Source: Rhodamnia argentea (Eukaryota > Streptophyta > Magnoliopsida > Myrtales > Myrtaceae). Taken from it: a stretch of 64,000 bases of DNA. The translations under genes and the position numbers were made by a program. Each line of letters opens with the position of its first letter. The first letter of the stretch is position 1. Of the stretch, positions 11,285-21,829 are shown in pieces. The notes under the pieces were generated by a model. It was not told the DNA's origin, ran no database searches, and saw nothing but the letters and a program-made list of their open reading frames with translations. The stretch is from the NCBI RefSeq assembly GCF_020921035.1, contig NC_063156.1:25530283-25594282 (forward strand), read 5' to 3'.

Positions 11285-11945
11285 CGGTGTTTGAAAGCTA
11301 TGAAGTTGATGGCCTACCTACCTTAAAAATGTGAGGGACCACGTAATTATTGGGTTGGTCATAGGTAAATTTCTCCGTCTACTTCAATATAAAATGACCA
11401 AGTTTTTTTTTTTTTTTTTGGGGGTCGGAAAATGACCAAGCTTATAAATCAACTTTTGGTGGGCACAACAGTAAATTGGAAAGATTTGAGATTTTTTTTA
11501 TTTATAAATTTAAATAGTTCATGATATTCCCTCGAAAATCAACGGTAAAAGTGTATTCACGCTCTTCATTTTCTCAACCACAAAGTAGTAGAGCTTGTCT
11601 TGGCGACCGTCCAATCTTGCAGCTCCTCCCGTGAGATCTACATGATTCGATAGCTTTCCGTGAGGGAAAAAACATCAAGGATTGCAATTGCGTACACTTC
11701 AATTATTATGGGATTGCCAATGATATATGGATGGTCTATTCGAAGTTGCTTTCTCTTTGAAATTTCACGAGAAAAGCACAAGAATCGCTTTTTAAAGTAA
11801 ATCAAATAGACTCGAAGGGACGAAAAAAAAAGAGAAGTTGTGTTTGCCCTTTGCATGAAAGGGAAAAAGCACCGCACACGCCATCAATGGCTTGTTCGGG
11901 CAATAGAGGGAGGAGGAAAATATGAGGGCCAACGAGAAAACACTA
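11285..11945. repeat. NIMIN-array downstream blocks, copy C
   Basis: Starts about 140 bp after the NIMIN pseudogene. It contains TGAGGGACCACGTAATTATTGG, a shortened GTAGAGCTTGTCTTGGCGACC stretch, TCAATTATTATGGGATTGCC and, at 11755-11945, TCACGAGAAAAGCAC and TTTGCATGAAAGGG. All have counterparts in copy A in the same order. Family 2 foldback sequence is absent here. From 11946 to 12477 I see no gene. Confidence 0.7.
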
Positions 11946-12477
11946 CAAAATATTTTAAAAATTAAATCACGCATTGTTCAAACATACTACAAAATCCCGC
12001 ACATGTCACATTTATCTCAAATCTATTTTTGTGCAACAAAAAAATCTAAAAACTAAAAGTCCATGTCGCATTTATTCAAAATTAATATTCATTTCACAAA
12101 AAATCCTAAACCAATATATATCCGCGACGAATATACTCCTCGTCGGCTTTTTTCTTTAACATTTTTTTATGCCAATTTGAAAAAATCTTGTAGCACAAAA
12201 ATATGAGAAAAAAAAAAAGAAATTCCAAATTTTTCGTGCCACTTGTCATATTTCTCCCACGCTCTTTAGACAAAGTTACGAGTACCTTCTACGCTAACAC
12301 TTACCTTTCGTGATGGGAAAGGAATCTCCGACCACGTGAGGATTCAGACCTCGTAGCACGACATGGACCATAATAGGACTGCGAATTCCTCCTCTCATTA
12401 CAATTGCACATGCTGGGACGCACCTCACGATGCCCAATTATATCCATTTTTTTTTTACCGCTTACTTTAATTCGAAG

Positions 12478-12800
12478 AATAACAACATAAATGATTTGTA
12501 AACTTTAATTCAATATACAATATTAATTCTTAAATTTTTAATTTAACCAATATAATACTTAGTCCCCGAGCTAATAAGAAGATGTTTAATGCGGTTGTTC
12601 TACTGATTCATGTTCGGGGACGACATTTGACACTTTCTTAATGTTCAAGAACTAAGTTGAATATATTTCAAAAGTTTGAAAATCATATTGAATAATTAAA
12701 AGTTTATAGACCGCATTCTAATCATATTAATTAAATTAAAAGTTTCGAGATCACGTTACGCGTTAAATCAAAGCTTGCAAATTTGTTTGCGTCATTTTTC
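12478..12800. mobile_element. Foldback element, family 2, short copy
   Basis: The left arm contains AATATACAATATTAATTCTTAAATTTTTAATTTA-like units and TAGTCCCCGAGC. The right arm contains AAGTTGAATATATTTCAAAAG, AATAATTAAAAGTTTATAGACC and AAATTAAAAGTTTCGAGATC. The unit phrases and symmetric layout match the full copy at 3234-3966. It abuts the promoter-like block at 12805. Confidence 0.6.
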
Positions 12801-12804
12801 CTGT

Positions 12805-13205
12805 GCGCAGAGAACGTGAAAGAGAAGTAGTTTGCTTGTCGTCCAAATGATGTCAGCATCCGGCAAAAGCAATGCGTCACTAAGAGTCGTGCGGCACGCG
12901 TCATCCTCCAATCACGCTCGGCAATTACTTCTTTCTTCGTTTTTTATTTTATTTTTTCATTTTCTTGTACTTTATGATTGCTACTGCTACCCACTCTCTC
13001 CTTGGAATTTTATCTCCCACTTGGCGATTTTTTTTTAAATTGTTTTATTATTTTTGTATTTGTGGCCAGAAGACCCTTGCGGGATTTTAGTCAACCGAAT
13101 TTTTATTTTCTCGCCTTTTTTTTTTTTTTTGGGTCGGACTGTTTTGTCAGTTTACTTTATTTTAATGGGACGATGTGAGCTAAAGTGAGAAAGACTTATG
13201 AAATG
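12805..13205 (+). promoter_or_regulatory. NIMIN-type upstream block, copy D (for the intact NIMIN)
   Basis: Third copy of the conserved block, with CGGCAAAAGCAATGCGTCAC, CGCGTCATCCTCC, CTTGGAATTTT and TTTTAGTCAACCGAATTT. CGTCA motifs lie at 12875-12879 and 12899-12903, and GTCAAC near 13090. The distance to the NIMIN start at 15475 is 2.3 kb. Subtracting the foldbacks at 13222-14070 and 14600-15085 leaves about 0.9 kb, close to the spacing at the pseudogene. The open frames here are shadows. Confidence 0.55.
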
Positions 13206-13221
13206 ACTTATGGAGTAGAGT

Positions 13222-14070
13222 CATGTCTCGACTCGATACTTAAAACACCTCAAACTTTAATATTTGTAACAATTATATCCAATTTTTTTTTATCTCATAA
13301 AAAAAATCTTTAACTTTTACTTTTATCTCAATTCTACCTCAAACTTTTACTTTTGTTTCAATTCTACCAGGCCTAGTATAAAAAAAAAACCATCAGCTTT
13401 AGCATGTGTCACATATTATATCAAAAATTTTTTTTATTTCATAAAAAACCTTCAACTTTTACTTTTATTCCAATTTTACCACCATTAACCTTCCGTCTAT
13501 AATCATCATTAGTTAATCTTATGTGGCATTTTCATGTCATTAATGAATTACACCTCAACAAAGTTGATATGAAAAAATCCCAAACTTATCTTCCGTTATT
13601 TGCTTGCCCTACATAATGCCAGGAGATACATAGTCACTCAATACAACACGTTTCGTATTCTCTTCGGCACCCAACGGCTCAAAAAAGACTAGACATGGAG
13701 ATATTCAGACGAACTATTTAAAATCTTGTTGTCCCCGAAACCTACTATTTCTAAATTTCGAAGATTCATTGATAAGTTCGGTGAGAAAATTCGGGCCACT
13801 TAGGATTAACTAATAGTGATTATGAACGGAAGGTTGATGGTGATAGAATTGGGTAAAAGTAAAAGTTGATAGTTTTTTTATGAGATAAAAAAAAATTTGG
13901 ACATAATTAGGATATATGCTAAAGTTGAGGATTTTTTAAGGTATTAGACCAGTAGAATTTGGACAACAATAAAAGTTGAGAGTTTTTCTGAGATAATATT
14001 TTTGTTAATATAATTATCCCAAATGCTAAAGTTGGAGGTTTTTTTAGTATTAGATCGTCTTGTCTCGGAT
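13222..14070. mobile_element. Foldback element, family 3
   Basis: The left arm repeats CCTCAAACTTTTACTTTT-type units with TTTATCTCATAAAAAA. The right arm returns AAAAGTAAAAGTTGATAG, TATGAGATAAAAAAAAAT and GCTAAAGTTGGAGG. Mirrored inner landmarks are ACCATTAACCTTCCGTC (near 13485) and GAACGGAAGGTTGATGGTG (near 13825). The loop is about 250 bp. There are no open frames of interest. Unit phrases differ from families 1, 2 and 4. From 14071 to 14599 nothing is recognised. Confidence 0.7.
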
Positions 14071-14599
14071 GCATATTTCAAGGTAAAATCCCCCAACGTA
14101 ACTATAGAAGAAGATTGAGTTTGGGACCCCACCTCCTAAGCGTTCATCATAGTAATAACAAAGGAAATGTTTGACGCGCTATTCTTGTATTACCTTTTTT
14201 GGTTTAATCGGCACATGTGTGTTTGTGTAGTTAGCCATCGGACGGTCTCTTAGGTAATTGGCAGCCATGTGAAGTAAATGATGAACGGCAGGGGTAGATG
14301 ACGACAAGTTTTTTGCGAAGGCAAAGGTTTTCACTGCTTAGGTGTCTCTTAGGTCTGTTCACGTAACGAGAGGGCATCATTTTTGGCTTTTTTTTTTGAC
14401 TCCATCCTCATATGATAAGTGAACTTTTTTCCTACTTGAAAGAGCCACGGACCCCAGAAACTTTTAACGCCTTTTGCTGCTCTCTAGAGGCGCTTAGTAT
14501 GAAATAATTAAAGCCGCACAGAGCTAGTTAAATATGCTACATGGAGGATTAGATTTTCTAGAGTTTAATCGCTACTTTTTTACCGAGGCAAATTTTCCT

Positions 14600-15085
14600 T
14601 TTTTTTTTCCTTCCTTTTCGCCGATGGCCAATCTTAAGTGATGGTTGGCCCCCAACAAGTGTTGGACGAGGCCGCCCTCGACGGTGGCCTCACCTTGCCC
14701 GGGCGAGGGTCGCCTCGTTACGGTTAACGAGGGCCTAGGCGACCCTCACTTGATCATCACGTTGTCTTCTTCTCCTTTGCGGCCATGATCGACTATGACT
14801 TTGACACCTCTTCCCTTCACGAGACACCTCTTCGTAGTTGGCGAGGGCCCGAGCGCCCGGCCTATGGCTATTAAGGCGGACCCTAGCCAATCGCAACACG
14901 AAAAAAAAAAAAAAAGAAATGGGAAAGAAGAGAGGGAAAAAATAAATGAAGAAAATGCATTTGGTCATGTCATTCTTTGAAACAAAAGGCAAAATGTCAG
15001 CATTTATTTGAAATAAGATTTACTTTAGGCACTTATTCAAGAAAACGAGACATTTTAGATCCTTATTTATAAAATTTCTCTTGTA
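14600..15085. mobile_element. Foldback element, family 4, incomplete copy
   Basis: The right arm (about 14970-15080) has TTATTTGAAATAAGATTTAC and ATAAAATTTCTC, matching the right arm of 5470-6091. The GC-rich core (14630-14880) contains TTGCCCGGGCGAGGGTCGCC. The left arm is poorly preserved. The open frames on both strands over the core are shadows of its palindromic, GC-rich composition. Confidence 0.5.
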
Positions 15086-15474
15086 ATAGAGACATGGGAT
15101 ATGCTAGTTATGGTGGAATTATCCGTTGAATTTGAATGTATTCTAATTTAAGAATAAATCAAAATAAATCTTGTATCATAATTTTTTTTTAATTTTATTT
15201 TGTTTGTGCGTCTTAGGATTTCCTAAGACAGCTTTGATGTAAAGTACTGAGTGGGCCTTTGGTAAATTGCAAAGGAAAAAAGCAGACATGAAAATGATGG
15301 AGCATCTGTCACTGACAGGACGCAACATTATGTCACACACTTTTGGGACGGTGAGAAGAAGCATCCTCGAAGCAACCTCGAAAGCAAACGGGCACCGTTA
15401 GGCCAACACACTCTGTTTTTCCGCGTGCCTGTCGTGTATCATCGTTGCTCTTTCGTGTGCTTCCGAAGTCAATA

Positions 15475-15939
15475 ATGGCCGAAACCGAAACCCCGGATCG
15501 TCCAGCGGGGATTCGCGGAAGCAGGAAGAGGAAGGCCACAGTCCCTCCCGACCGCGAAAGAGAAGAACGTTCAGTTGCCGACGACCGCGGCGGCGGGGGC
15601 GACGGCGACGACGATGAGGAGAAGAAGATGGAGGAGTTCTTTGCCCTACTCAGGAACTTTCGCGAGGCTCGCGATCGCTTGGCCCGCTCGAGGCCGTACT
15701 CAGCTGCGGGCGAAACCGGCCTCTCGGATGCTGATCATCACGAGGGGAGGAGGCGGAAGAAGGGCTCCGTTTCGGCTTGGGATCCGAGTTTCCAACGGGA
15801 AGACTTCATGGAAGAAGCCGCGCCTGTGGAGAAGGCCAGGGAAACCCTAGCTTTTGGCTCATCAGGATCAGCTGGACCTGCGGAGGGCGCTGAAAATAAC
15901 GGAGAAGAAGGAGAATTAAATCTTAGGCTTTCCCTTTAA
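15475..15939 (+). CDS. NIMIN protein, NPR1/NIM1-interacting regulator (intact)
   Basis: An intronless 154-residue protein. The ATG at 15475 is chosen over an in-frame ATG at 15445 because MAETET is conserved in the pseudogene at 10748. A basic SRKRK patch (16-20, possible nuclear localisation) is followed by an acidic run (43-54). Next comes the NIMIN motif EEFFALLRNFREARDRL (53-69), the NPR1-contact helix known from NIMIN1/2. AWDPSFQREDF (101-111) has the EDF motif, and the terminus LNLRLSL (148-154) is an EAR-type LxLxL repression motif. Family members bind NPR1 in the nucleus and restrain salicylic-acid-induced PR genes. The sequence shows no defect. Upstream is a TGA/WRKY-motif block at 12805. 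Family assignment is firm; which NIMIN class is less so. Confidence 0.9.
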   Translation: MAETETPDRPAGIRGSRKRKATVPPDREREERSVADDRGGGGDGDDDEEKKMEEFFALLRNFREARDRLARSRPYSAAGETGLSDADHHEGRRRKKGSVSAWDPSFQREDFMEEAAPVEKARETLAFGSSGSAGPAEGAENNGEEGELNLRLSL

Positions 15940-16397
15940 TTGAATTGATAATTAATATGCGTTCCTCGCCTCTTTTTTTTTTTCTTTTTCCAACCTTTCT
16001 TGTTAATAATTATAATTTCTTATGCTCTGAAATTGTCATGTATGTTCTCTAAAAGTTATGTAAATTCCCAAGTTTGGTCTATTAAGTAATTTTCCAGTTG
16101 TTATGTAAATGTCCATCTTCTCCATTGGGCACCCATATTTGTGACTAACGTTTTTATACATAGCATAAATAGGTCACGAATTTCGTTTGACTCTTAAAAA
16201 GTCATATGCATTCACATACTAATAATAAAATTAACAGAGAGTTGACAGCCGAATATTACCTAACTGGTGAAGGTTCGAGGGGCAAAAGTGCATTACGCCC
16301 AAAATTCATTGGAGTTTTATGTAATTTCGCGCAGTTTAGTCACTTATGTCATACCACGCTTTTTCACTTTGATTTCATACCCATCGGAAAAAAAAAA
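15940..16397. other. 3' flank of the intact NIMIN
   Basis: The first 100 bp (AATTGATAATTAATATGCGTT, then a T-rich run) resemble the 3' flank of the pseudogene at 11149-11250, so this is probably 3' UTR. No gene is seen after it. Confidence 0.5.
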
Positions 16398-16779
16398 GGG
16401 GAAATTTACCGATAAAGTCCAAAATTTATCGTAATTGTGCCAATTCAATCATAACTTCTTTTTTTGGCTAATTGAGTTTTAAAATTTTTGTAATTGTGCT
16501 AATTCAATCAATTTGACCGGCCGATGCCGACGCGGCAAGTTCTTTTATAATATTTTACAATATTTTTAAATTTTTTAATCTGCCTTTTGTTTTTCTTTCC
16601 TTTCTTTCTTTTATGGGTTGTACCCGCGGAAATCTCACCAACTGGCCAAATGGAATGAAGTGGCACAAATTGTAAAATATTTATAACTCAATTGCAAAAA
16701 AAAAAAAAAAAAGAACAGAGAGTTTATGATTAAATTAGCACACTTGTAATAGGTTTAGAATTTTTATGATAATTTTCTC
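16398..16779. mobile_element. Foldback element, family 1, copy at 16.4 kb
   Basis: The left end is GGGGAAATTTACCGATAAAG and the right end, complemented, is GAGAAAATTATCATAAAAA. Units TAATTGTGCCAATTCAATCA and their complement are present. It lies between two copies of GAAAAAAAAAA (16387-16397 and 16780-16790), which would be an 11-bp target duplication, but low complexity weakens that. The 70-codon frames nearby are not supported. Confidence 0.7.
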
Positions 16780-18600
16780 GAAAAAAAAAAATACATAGAA
16801 GCATGTAATCGGGCATTCATGTAGCGTGAGGTAAAGGGTTCATTCGATATTCAAGGAGTATCTTTAAAAAGTGAAAAGCTCTCTCCTATCATAAAGACTA
16901 AATTTCTTGTCTATAGTCAAGAAAAAAAAAAAAAAACAAAACTTTATTGCATGTGATGTGGGTGAATCTAATACCCACTCACCTGCCGGTTCGTCGCTTT
17001 CGGGCATTTGGCGAGACGGCGAGTAACTTTTTCGAGGAAGTTTCGCGGGTTGTCGATATGAGCATTGGATTATTCTAATCTCGACAAGCAATACTATGTA
17101 CATTCGATTTCCTGTCGAAAGTGACCTTCAATATTCCCTATCTAAGTCACAAAAGAAATTGGTACCAACTCTATGCAAAACTTTTGAAAAAAAAAAACAT
17201 GCCTTTAAACAACAAAGAAAAATAATTTAAAAATATTATAAAAAAAGTCTCTCGTCATCGCTTGAAATAATTTAATACATTTTTCGAATAAGTCATTCTC
17301 CGCGAAACGAGTGGAACGTGAGTTACCCATGATTTCACTTCCTAGACCCGATTTGAGGACTTGGGGGTACCGTGGTAATTTATGGGGTAGGCACCGAAAC
17401 TTAAAAGTGGTCTCTTTATATAGTTTAGAAAAATAGATACACATAGGTTTTTTTATTTTTATTTTTATGGAACTTATTGATAAAAATTTTTAGGTAGAAA
17501 TCATCTTTTGAGTTCGCTTCATGATATGGAGAGATTCAGTGTCAGAGAAATGGAGAAGAAAAAGAAAAAGAAAGACACTATGATTTGGCCCTAAGCATGA
17601 TCTTAAAAAAAAAGGCTTCATTTGAATTTTGGAATGTAAAATTTGAGGATATTCCCTAGAATGAAGGGAAGAAAAATATTTTCTCTCAACTTAGGAGGAT
17701 GGCGGTGGAAAAGGTAAACTCCACGTCAACTTCGATTGGTTACCACTGGGTAGGCAGGTATAGCAGCCTCCCGCGCCTGTGACAAGTCATCGGAGTTTTA
17801 GCTCATGCATGGCTGGCCTATGTTTCACACGGTGCTTATTAACTAGCTTGCTGGCTACGTACCCGCGGTCAATAAGCACCGTGCACACGTGGCATATGAG
17901 CGGAAAAATGGAGAAGAAAAAGAAAAGGAAAGGCATTGTGATTTGGATTGTTCCAAAAGACAAAAGTAAATTCTCTAGGACACGGTTAAACTAATATAAG
18001 AATTCGTCGTGGGTTTTGAGAATAACCTGGTTATTTTGTGGGGGCTTAGAAACTATTATGTGGAATTACCGCATCCAAATTAAATACACCGTTCTCAATT
18101 AGGGCCACATACATAGGGTCAAGAAACCGATTTGCGAGGCCTGTAAGTAGCCAGGCCCCCCACGTTTGTGCCATATTATATATACGGAAGAAATGAGTTG
18201 AACCCTTGCACCCGTGATATTAGCGTCCTCACTTCCTTAATTCCTTTACTAGCAAAACCACATGTCTATTGGCGTATGATTACCTTCTCAAAATGCAAGA
18301 ACGCAAGAACGGTTTCTTGATGCATCTTATGGACACAGAGCGCAATGCATCTCGATTATTAAATCCCGTGATTTTCATGCCGAACCGACCCGTATTTTCG
18401 CAAGTGCATCACGCCCGTGTGCATCCGGATCGCTTCAGAATTCCTTGGGCATCCGCTGCGAAAGGATTCCTCCCATGAATCACGAGGCTCGTGACTCATG
18501 CGTCCAGCTTTCCTGGTCATTTTTTTTTTTTTACCGTACTTGCTTTTATCTTTTTGTGTTTATTTTCGGTGAATAAAAATCCCAAGACGAAGAGGACGTA
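16780..18600. other. Intergenic, no gene recognised
   Basis: Several short open frames (60-79 codons) on both strands lack family resemblance or start context. The only structured item is a small hairpin at 17829-17882, listed separately. Confidence 0.4.
17829..17882. repeat. Short perfect hairpin
   Basis: ACGGTGCTTATT (17829-17840) is followed 30 bases later by its exact complement AATAAGCACCGT (17871-17882). It lies in non-coding DNA; function unknown. Confidence 0.6.
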
Positions 18601-18642
18601 AAATGTAAGGCGGAAGACCACGAGTTGTTTTAGTCGTCTTGC

Positions 18643-18913
18643 CACGTCATCGTTTTGCTTTCGATTTTGCTTTTGGAACAAAGTTTTCGCCGTAGTGGCG
18701 ACAAGTAGTGACGCGCCACCTGGTCCACGGGGTTGTTCAACCATCGCGACGAGACGACCGGGAGCCATCGCGTTCTCGGGCCCCACGTGAAATCGTCCCA
18801 CCTCGCTGACGTCAGCCGTGCCCACGTCAGCGATACGTTGCGTCGCGAGGCCCCAGAATTCCGCAGCGCCTAGTCGTCGTGACGTTTGGACGCTGACGAA
18901 ACCCCCGACGTCA
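18643..18913 (+). promoter_or_regulatory. Cluster of TGACG (as-1-like) motifs upstream of the third NIMIN
   Basis: TGACG or CGTCA occurs at 18645-18649, 18709-18713, 18807-18814 (the palindrome TGACGTCA), 18825-18829, 18880-18884, 18894-18898 and 18909-18913. That is about eight sites in 270 bp. Tandem TGACG pairs bind TGA-class bZIP factors, the NPR1 partners, and mediate salicylic-acid induction. The cluster is about 0.6-0.8 kb upstream of the TATA box at 19497. Confidence 0.6.
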
Positions 18914-19496
18914 TACCGCGTCTTTCTCTTTCCCCAAATTACATAAAACCCCCTACGCTTTCAACCTAATCACGTGTTTCCTTTTTTTTTTTTTTTTCAC
19001 TTCTAGCAAAAAAAAAAAAAAAAAATCTCTTCCATATGAAATAGCAAAAACACACGCAGCGCAAAGTGGCCGGAGGAGGTTTGCGCACCAACCGGGACGA
19101 GAACTCCCGTGCCACGATTGCAACCAAGCTCGGTGGTGATTTCGTCTCGCATCGATCCGCACAGAAAGTGACACGACCCAACACTCCGACTCATTGATTT
19201 CGAATCGGACATTACATTAATATTCGAGTTGAAATGAAATGATTTGAGTTCATGTTCGAAAACATTACCATGAATGCATTCCAAATCGGCTGCTTATGAG
19301 ATGTCAATGGAGATTTTATACTTGTGGTTGTGATTTGTGCTCACATGGGGCTTAAAGACTTCACGGGATTGGAGTTTTAAATCCGGGTACAATGAGGTAC
19401 AAAAATTGAAATTATCTTTTGCCAGATAGCGGCTCCATTCCCGGGTGGGTGTGAGACTCGAGGGCAATACCGTCATTTTAACCTTGCCATTCATCG

Positions 19497-19503
19497 TATA
19501 AAT
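19497..19503 (+). promoter_or_regulatory. TATA box of the third NIMIN gene
   Basis: TATAAAT lies 197 bp before the ATG at 19694. Initiation about 30 bp downstream would give a leader of roughly 165 nt. Confidence 0.5.
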
Positions 19504-19693
19504 CCTTTGTGTTCAGGGCCAAAATTAAAGCGTAGAGATTTCGAATAGCAAGAGGAGGAAAAAAAAAAAAAAAGAGAGGAGAGAGATCCAATAAACAAAA
19601 CAAAAAGCGCTTCACTTTCCTGCGAAATTCCTCCGTTTCGCAATCGTTTGTCGCAGATCTCTGTCTCTCCTCCGTTCTTCACAGCGACCCGAA

Positions 19694-20157
19694 ATGCGGA
19701 GTGCGGAGTGCGAGAGCGACGTCGGAAAGCCCGAGGATCGCGGCGATCGCGGACGAGGCGAGGGCGAAGAGGAAGAAGGGGAGGAGGAGGTGGAGGAGGA
19801 GGAGAAGATCGAGCTGTTCTTCGCGATCCTCAGGAACTACAGGGACGCGCGGAACCGGAGGAGGATCGAGTTGATGGGGGAGCTGGAGCGGAGCGGGAGG
19901 CGGAGGAGTCGAGGCGGAAGAGGAGGAGGCTGGCGGAGCTGGACGGCGGGGATCGGTGCTCGAGCTGGGTCCCGAGGTTCGAGCCGGAGGATTTCAGCGC
20001 CGACGTCGAGTTCAGGACAAGGCCTCTCCCGCTCCCTCATCCTCATCCTCCTCCTCCTCCTCCTCCGCCTCCGGCGACTGTCATTTCGCCGGCGAAGGCG
20101 GTGAAGAGGGAGGGGAAGGTAAGGGACGATGGGTTGGAGCTCAAACTGACGATCTGA
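19694..20157 (+). CDS. NIMIN-like protein with a one-base frame break
   Basis: The ATG at 19694 opens a frame with an acidic run and then EEEEKIELFFAILRNYRDAR (about residues 34-53), the NIMIN/NPR1-contact motif. After about codon 66 this frame becomes Arg/Gly-rich nonsense. From about 19895 the homologous protein continues in another frame: SRRKRRRLAELDGG, SSWVPRFEPEDF (the EDF motif) and the terminus GLELKLTI (EAR-like), with TGA at 20155-20157. One missing base in the G-rich stretch 19891-19900 accounts for the shift. It could be an assembly error in a purine-rich run or a real null allele. It is diverged from the pair at 10748/15475 but in the same orientation. Family identity is firm; functional status is open. 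Confidence 0.78.
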
Positions 20158-20707
20158 TGGTGGATATCCTCGCCGGAGATTTCGTAGGATCTGTTTCTTC
20201 TGCGATCGCTCTTGTTTAGGAAAAAAAAAGGTGGGATGAATCTGATCAGCAATGCTCTTTCCCTTTTTTTCCCTGAAAATCCTGATCGCTTTGGTTTAAT
20301 ATTAACTGCAATCTCTCTCTCTCTCTCTCTTCTCTTCTATCTCTTCTCTTCTCTCCCTCTCCATCGTATCGTTCGATTGGTGATTTCGATGCGCGGATGA
20401 ACGAACACGGAGCTTTAAAAATTCATGGAAGTGCGTCTGGCTTCTGAACCTTCTCGCAACCAGGAGAGGTCCGAAAATTCAGTTGAAGTCGCCAAGTTCG
20501 GTGAAAATTTGTTTTAGGGTGCTGAAGTTTTGGAATTCTTATATTTCAAACCCCCACTTTCTATTTTTTCTTTCGCACAGCATCCTTGTGGAGAGAAATG
20601 ACTCCGTTTCTTATAGGCATACTAAAAATTAATCCGCTAATTATCATTATCGGGCCATTAGCACCTCCCAAAAAGTTGCATCTTCAGTAAGACGATTTGA
20701 TAATCTC

Positions 20708-20751
<44 letters not shown>

Positions 20752-21587
20752 GATTACGAGAATGTTTTTAATTTCTTTCTGCACTGACGTTAGGATTATT
20801 GGGAGGTCAACGGAAGTCAAGTCTGGTTAAAGTAATTTAATCGAAATGAGATTGACTTTGGCAAACCCCCGTCAAATGACATAATAATGCGACTCAAGTC
20901 TAGATTAAGTCTTGGGTAGCGGTTTCGGGTGACCATCCTTAAAAGGTCACCCTAAAAATGTCAAATAGTCCGACAAAAAGTTAATTTAATATTTCCGATA
21001 ATCTATCCTTCGTTTTCATTTTGCCGAATATATTGGAGTATCCCGTAAAATGCATAAAATTCGTGAACATGCACGCATTTTAATGGAGGCATTGGCCAGA
21101 ACATTGACGAAATGTAGACTTGAGTAGTATCAGTTTGAAATTTTGGAGGTTAAATGTGTCGTCAGGAAATAAATTTCGCCAAGTGAGACAATACAACTTA
21201 AAGATTAGATGGTGATTTCACAGTCAGAAGGTTCAACGATTCGCTACGGGCATTGAATCGTGACGGAATGGAAGAGTGGAGTCTAGAAAGTTTTGACTCT
21301 AGTCGAGATTATAGAGATAGAGAGAGAGAGAGAGAGAGTCGAATGCAGAAGCATGGAGAAATGGCAAATGCGAGAGCCTAAGCTAGTCGTAGAGGGTTGG
21401 CAATGCGAGTACAAGTCCCTTTCGGCTGAGCTCCTATCGTCCCCAACAACAAATGCTTTAGAGGGAACGAGGAATCTGTCGCTTTTGAAGGCGAAGAAGG
21501 AGCGGGCAACAACGAAGCCCATTTCCATGTAAAAGTACGTGGTCGGGGCCCTTCGCTAGCTGCCCGGAACCGGTCGATATGATTCAA
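20158..21587. other. Intergenic with microsatellites
   Basis: (CT)n at 20312-20338, (GA)n at 20710-20749 and (GA)n at 21313-21338. The 79-81-codon frames on both strands around 21283-21532 are mutually antisense and unrecognised. No gene is supported. Confidence 0.5.
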
Positions 21588-21827
21588 GGTGCGTTTATTT
21601 CACTCGAAACTTTATGATAGGGGATTTTTTTTTTTTCACGATTAGTTTTCGTTTGTTTGATGGTTTAGAGATAATGATTTCCTTCTTGTCAGAAGAAAAG
21701 CCGGTTTCCCACGATCTAATTTCATTATTTTCAGTCAATGAAAATCGTCTTGCGTGGATCTTATTAGTTCTTCGTTACCTAAATATTAGAAAGTCTGAAA
21801 GTAATTTTCCTGTCAAATGAACGGATC
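21588..21827. mobile_element. Short MITE-like element
   Basis: The left end GGTGCGTTTATTTCACTCG and the complement of the right end, GGATCCGTTCATTTGACAGG, match at about 16 of 20 positions. The interior is 200 bp and non-coding. The target duplication is not clear. Confidence 0.4.
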
Positions 21828-21829
21828 CT

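Noticed and set aside
19837..20252. Antisense and alternative frames around the third NIMIN
   Set aside because: Shadows of GC-rich, purine-biased coding DNA; only the two sense frames show family motifs.
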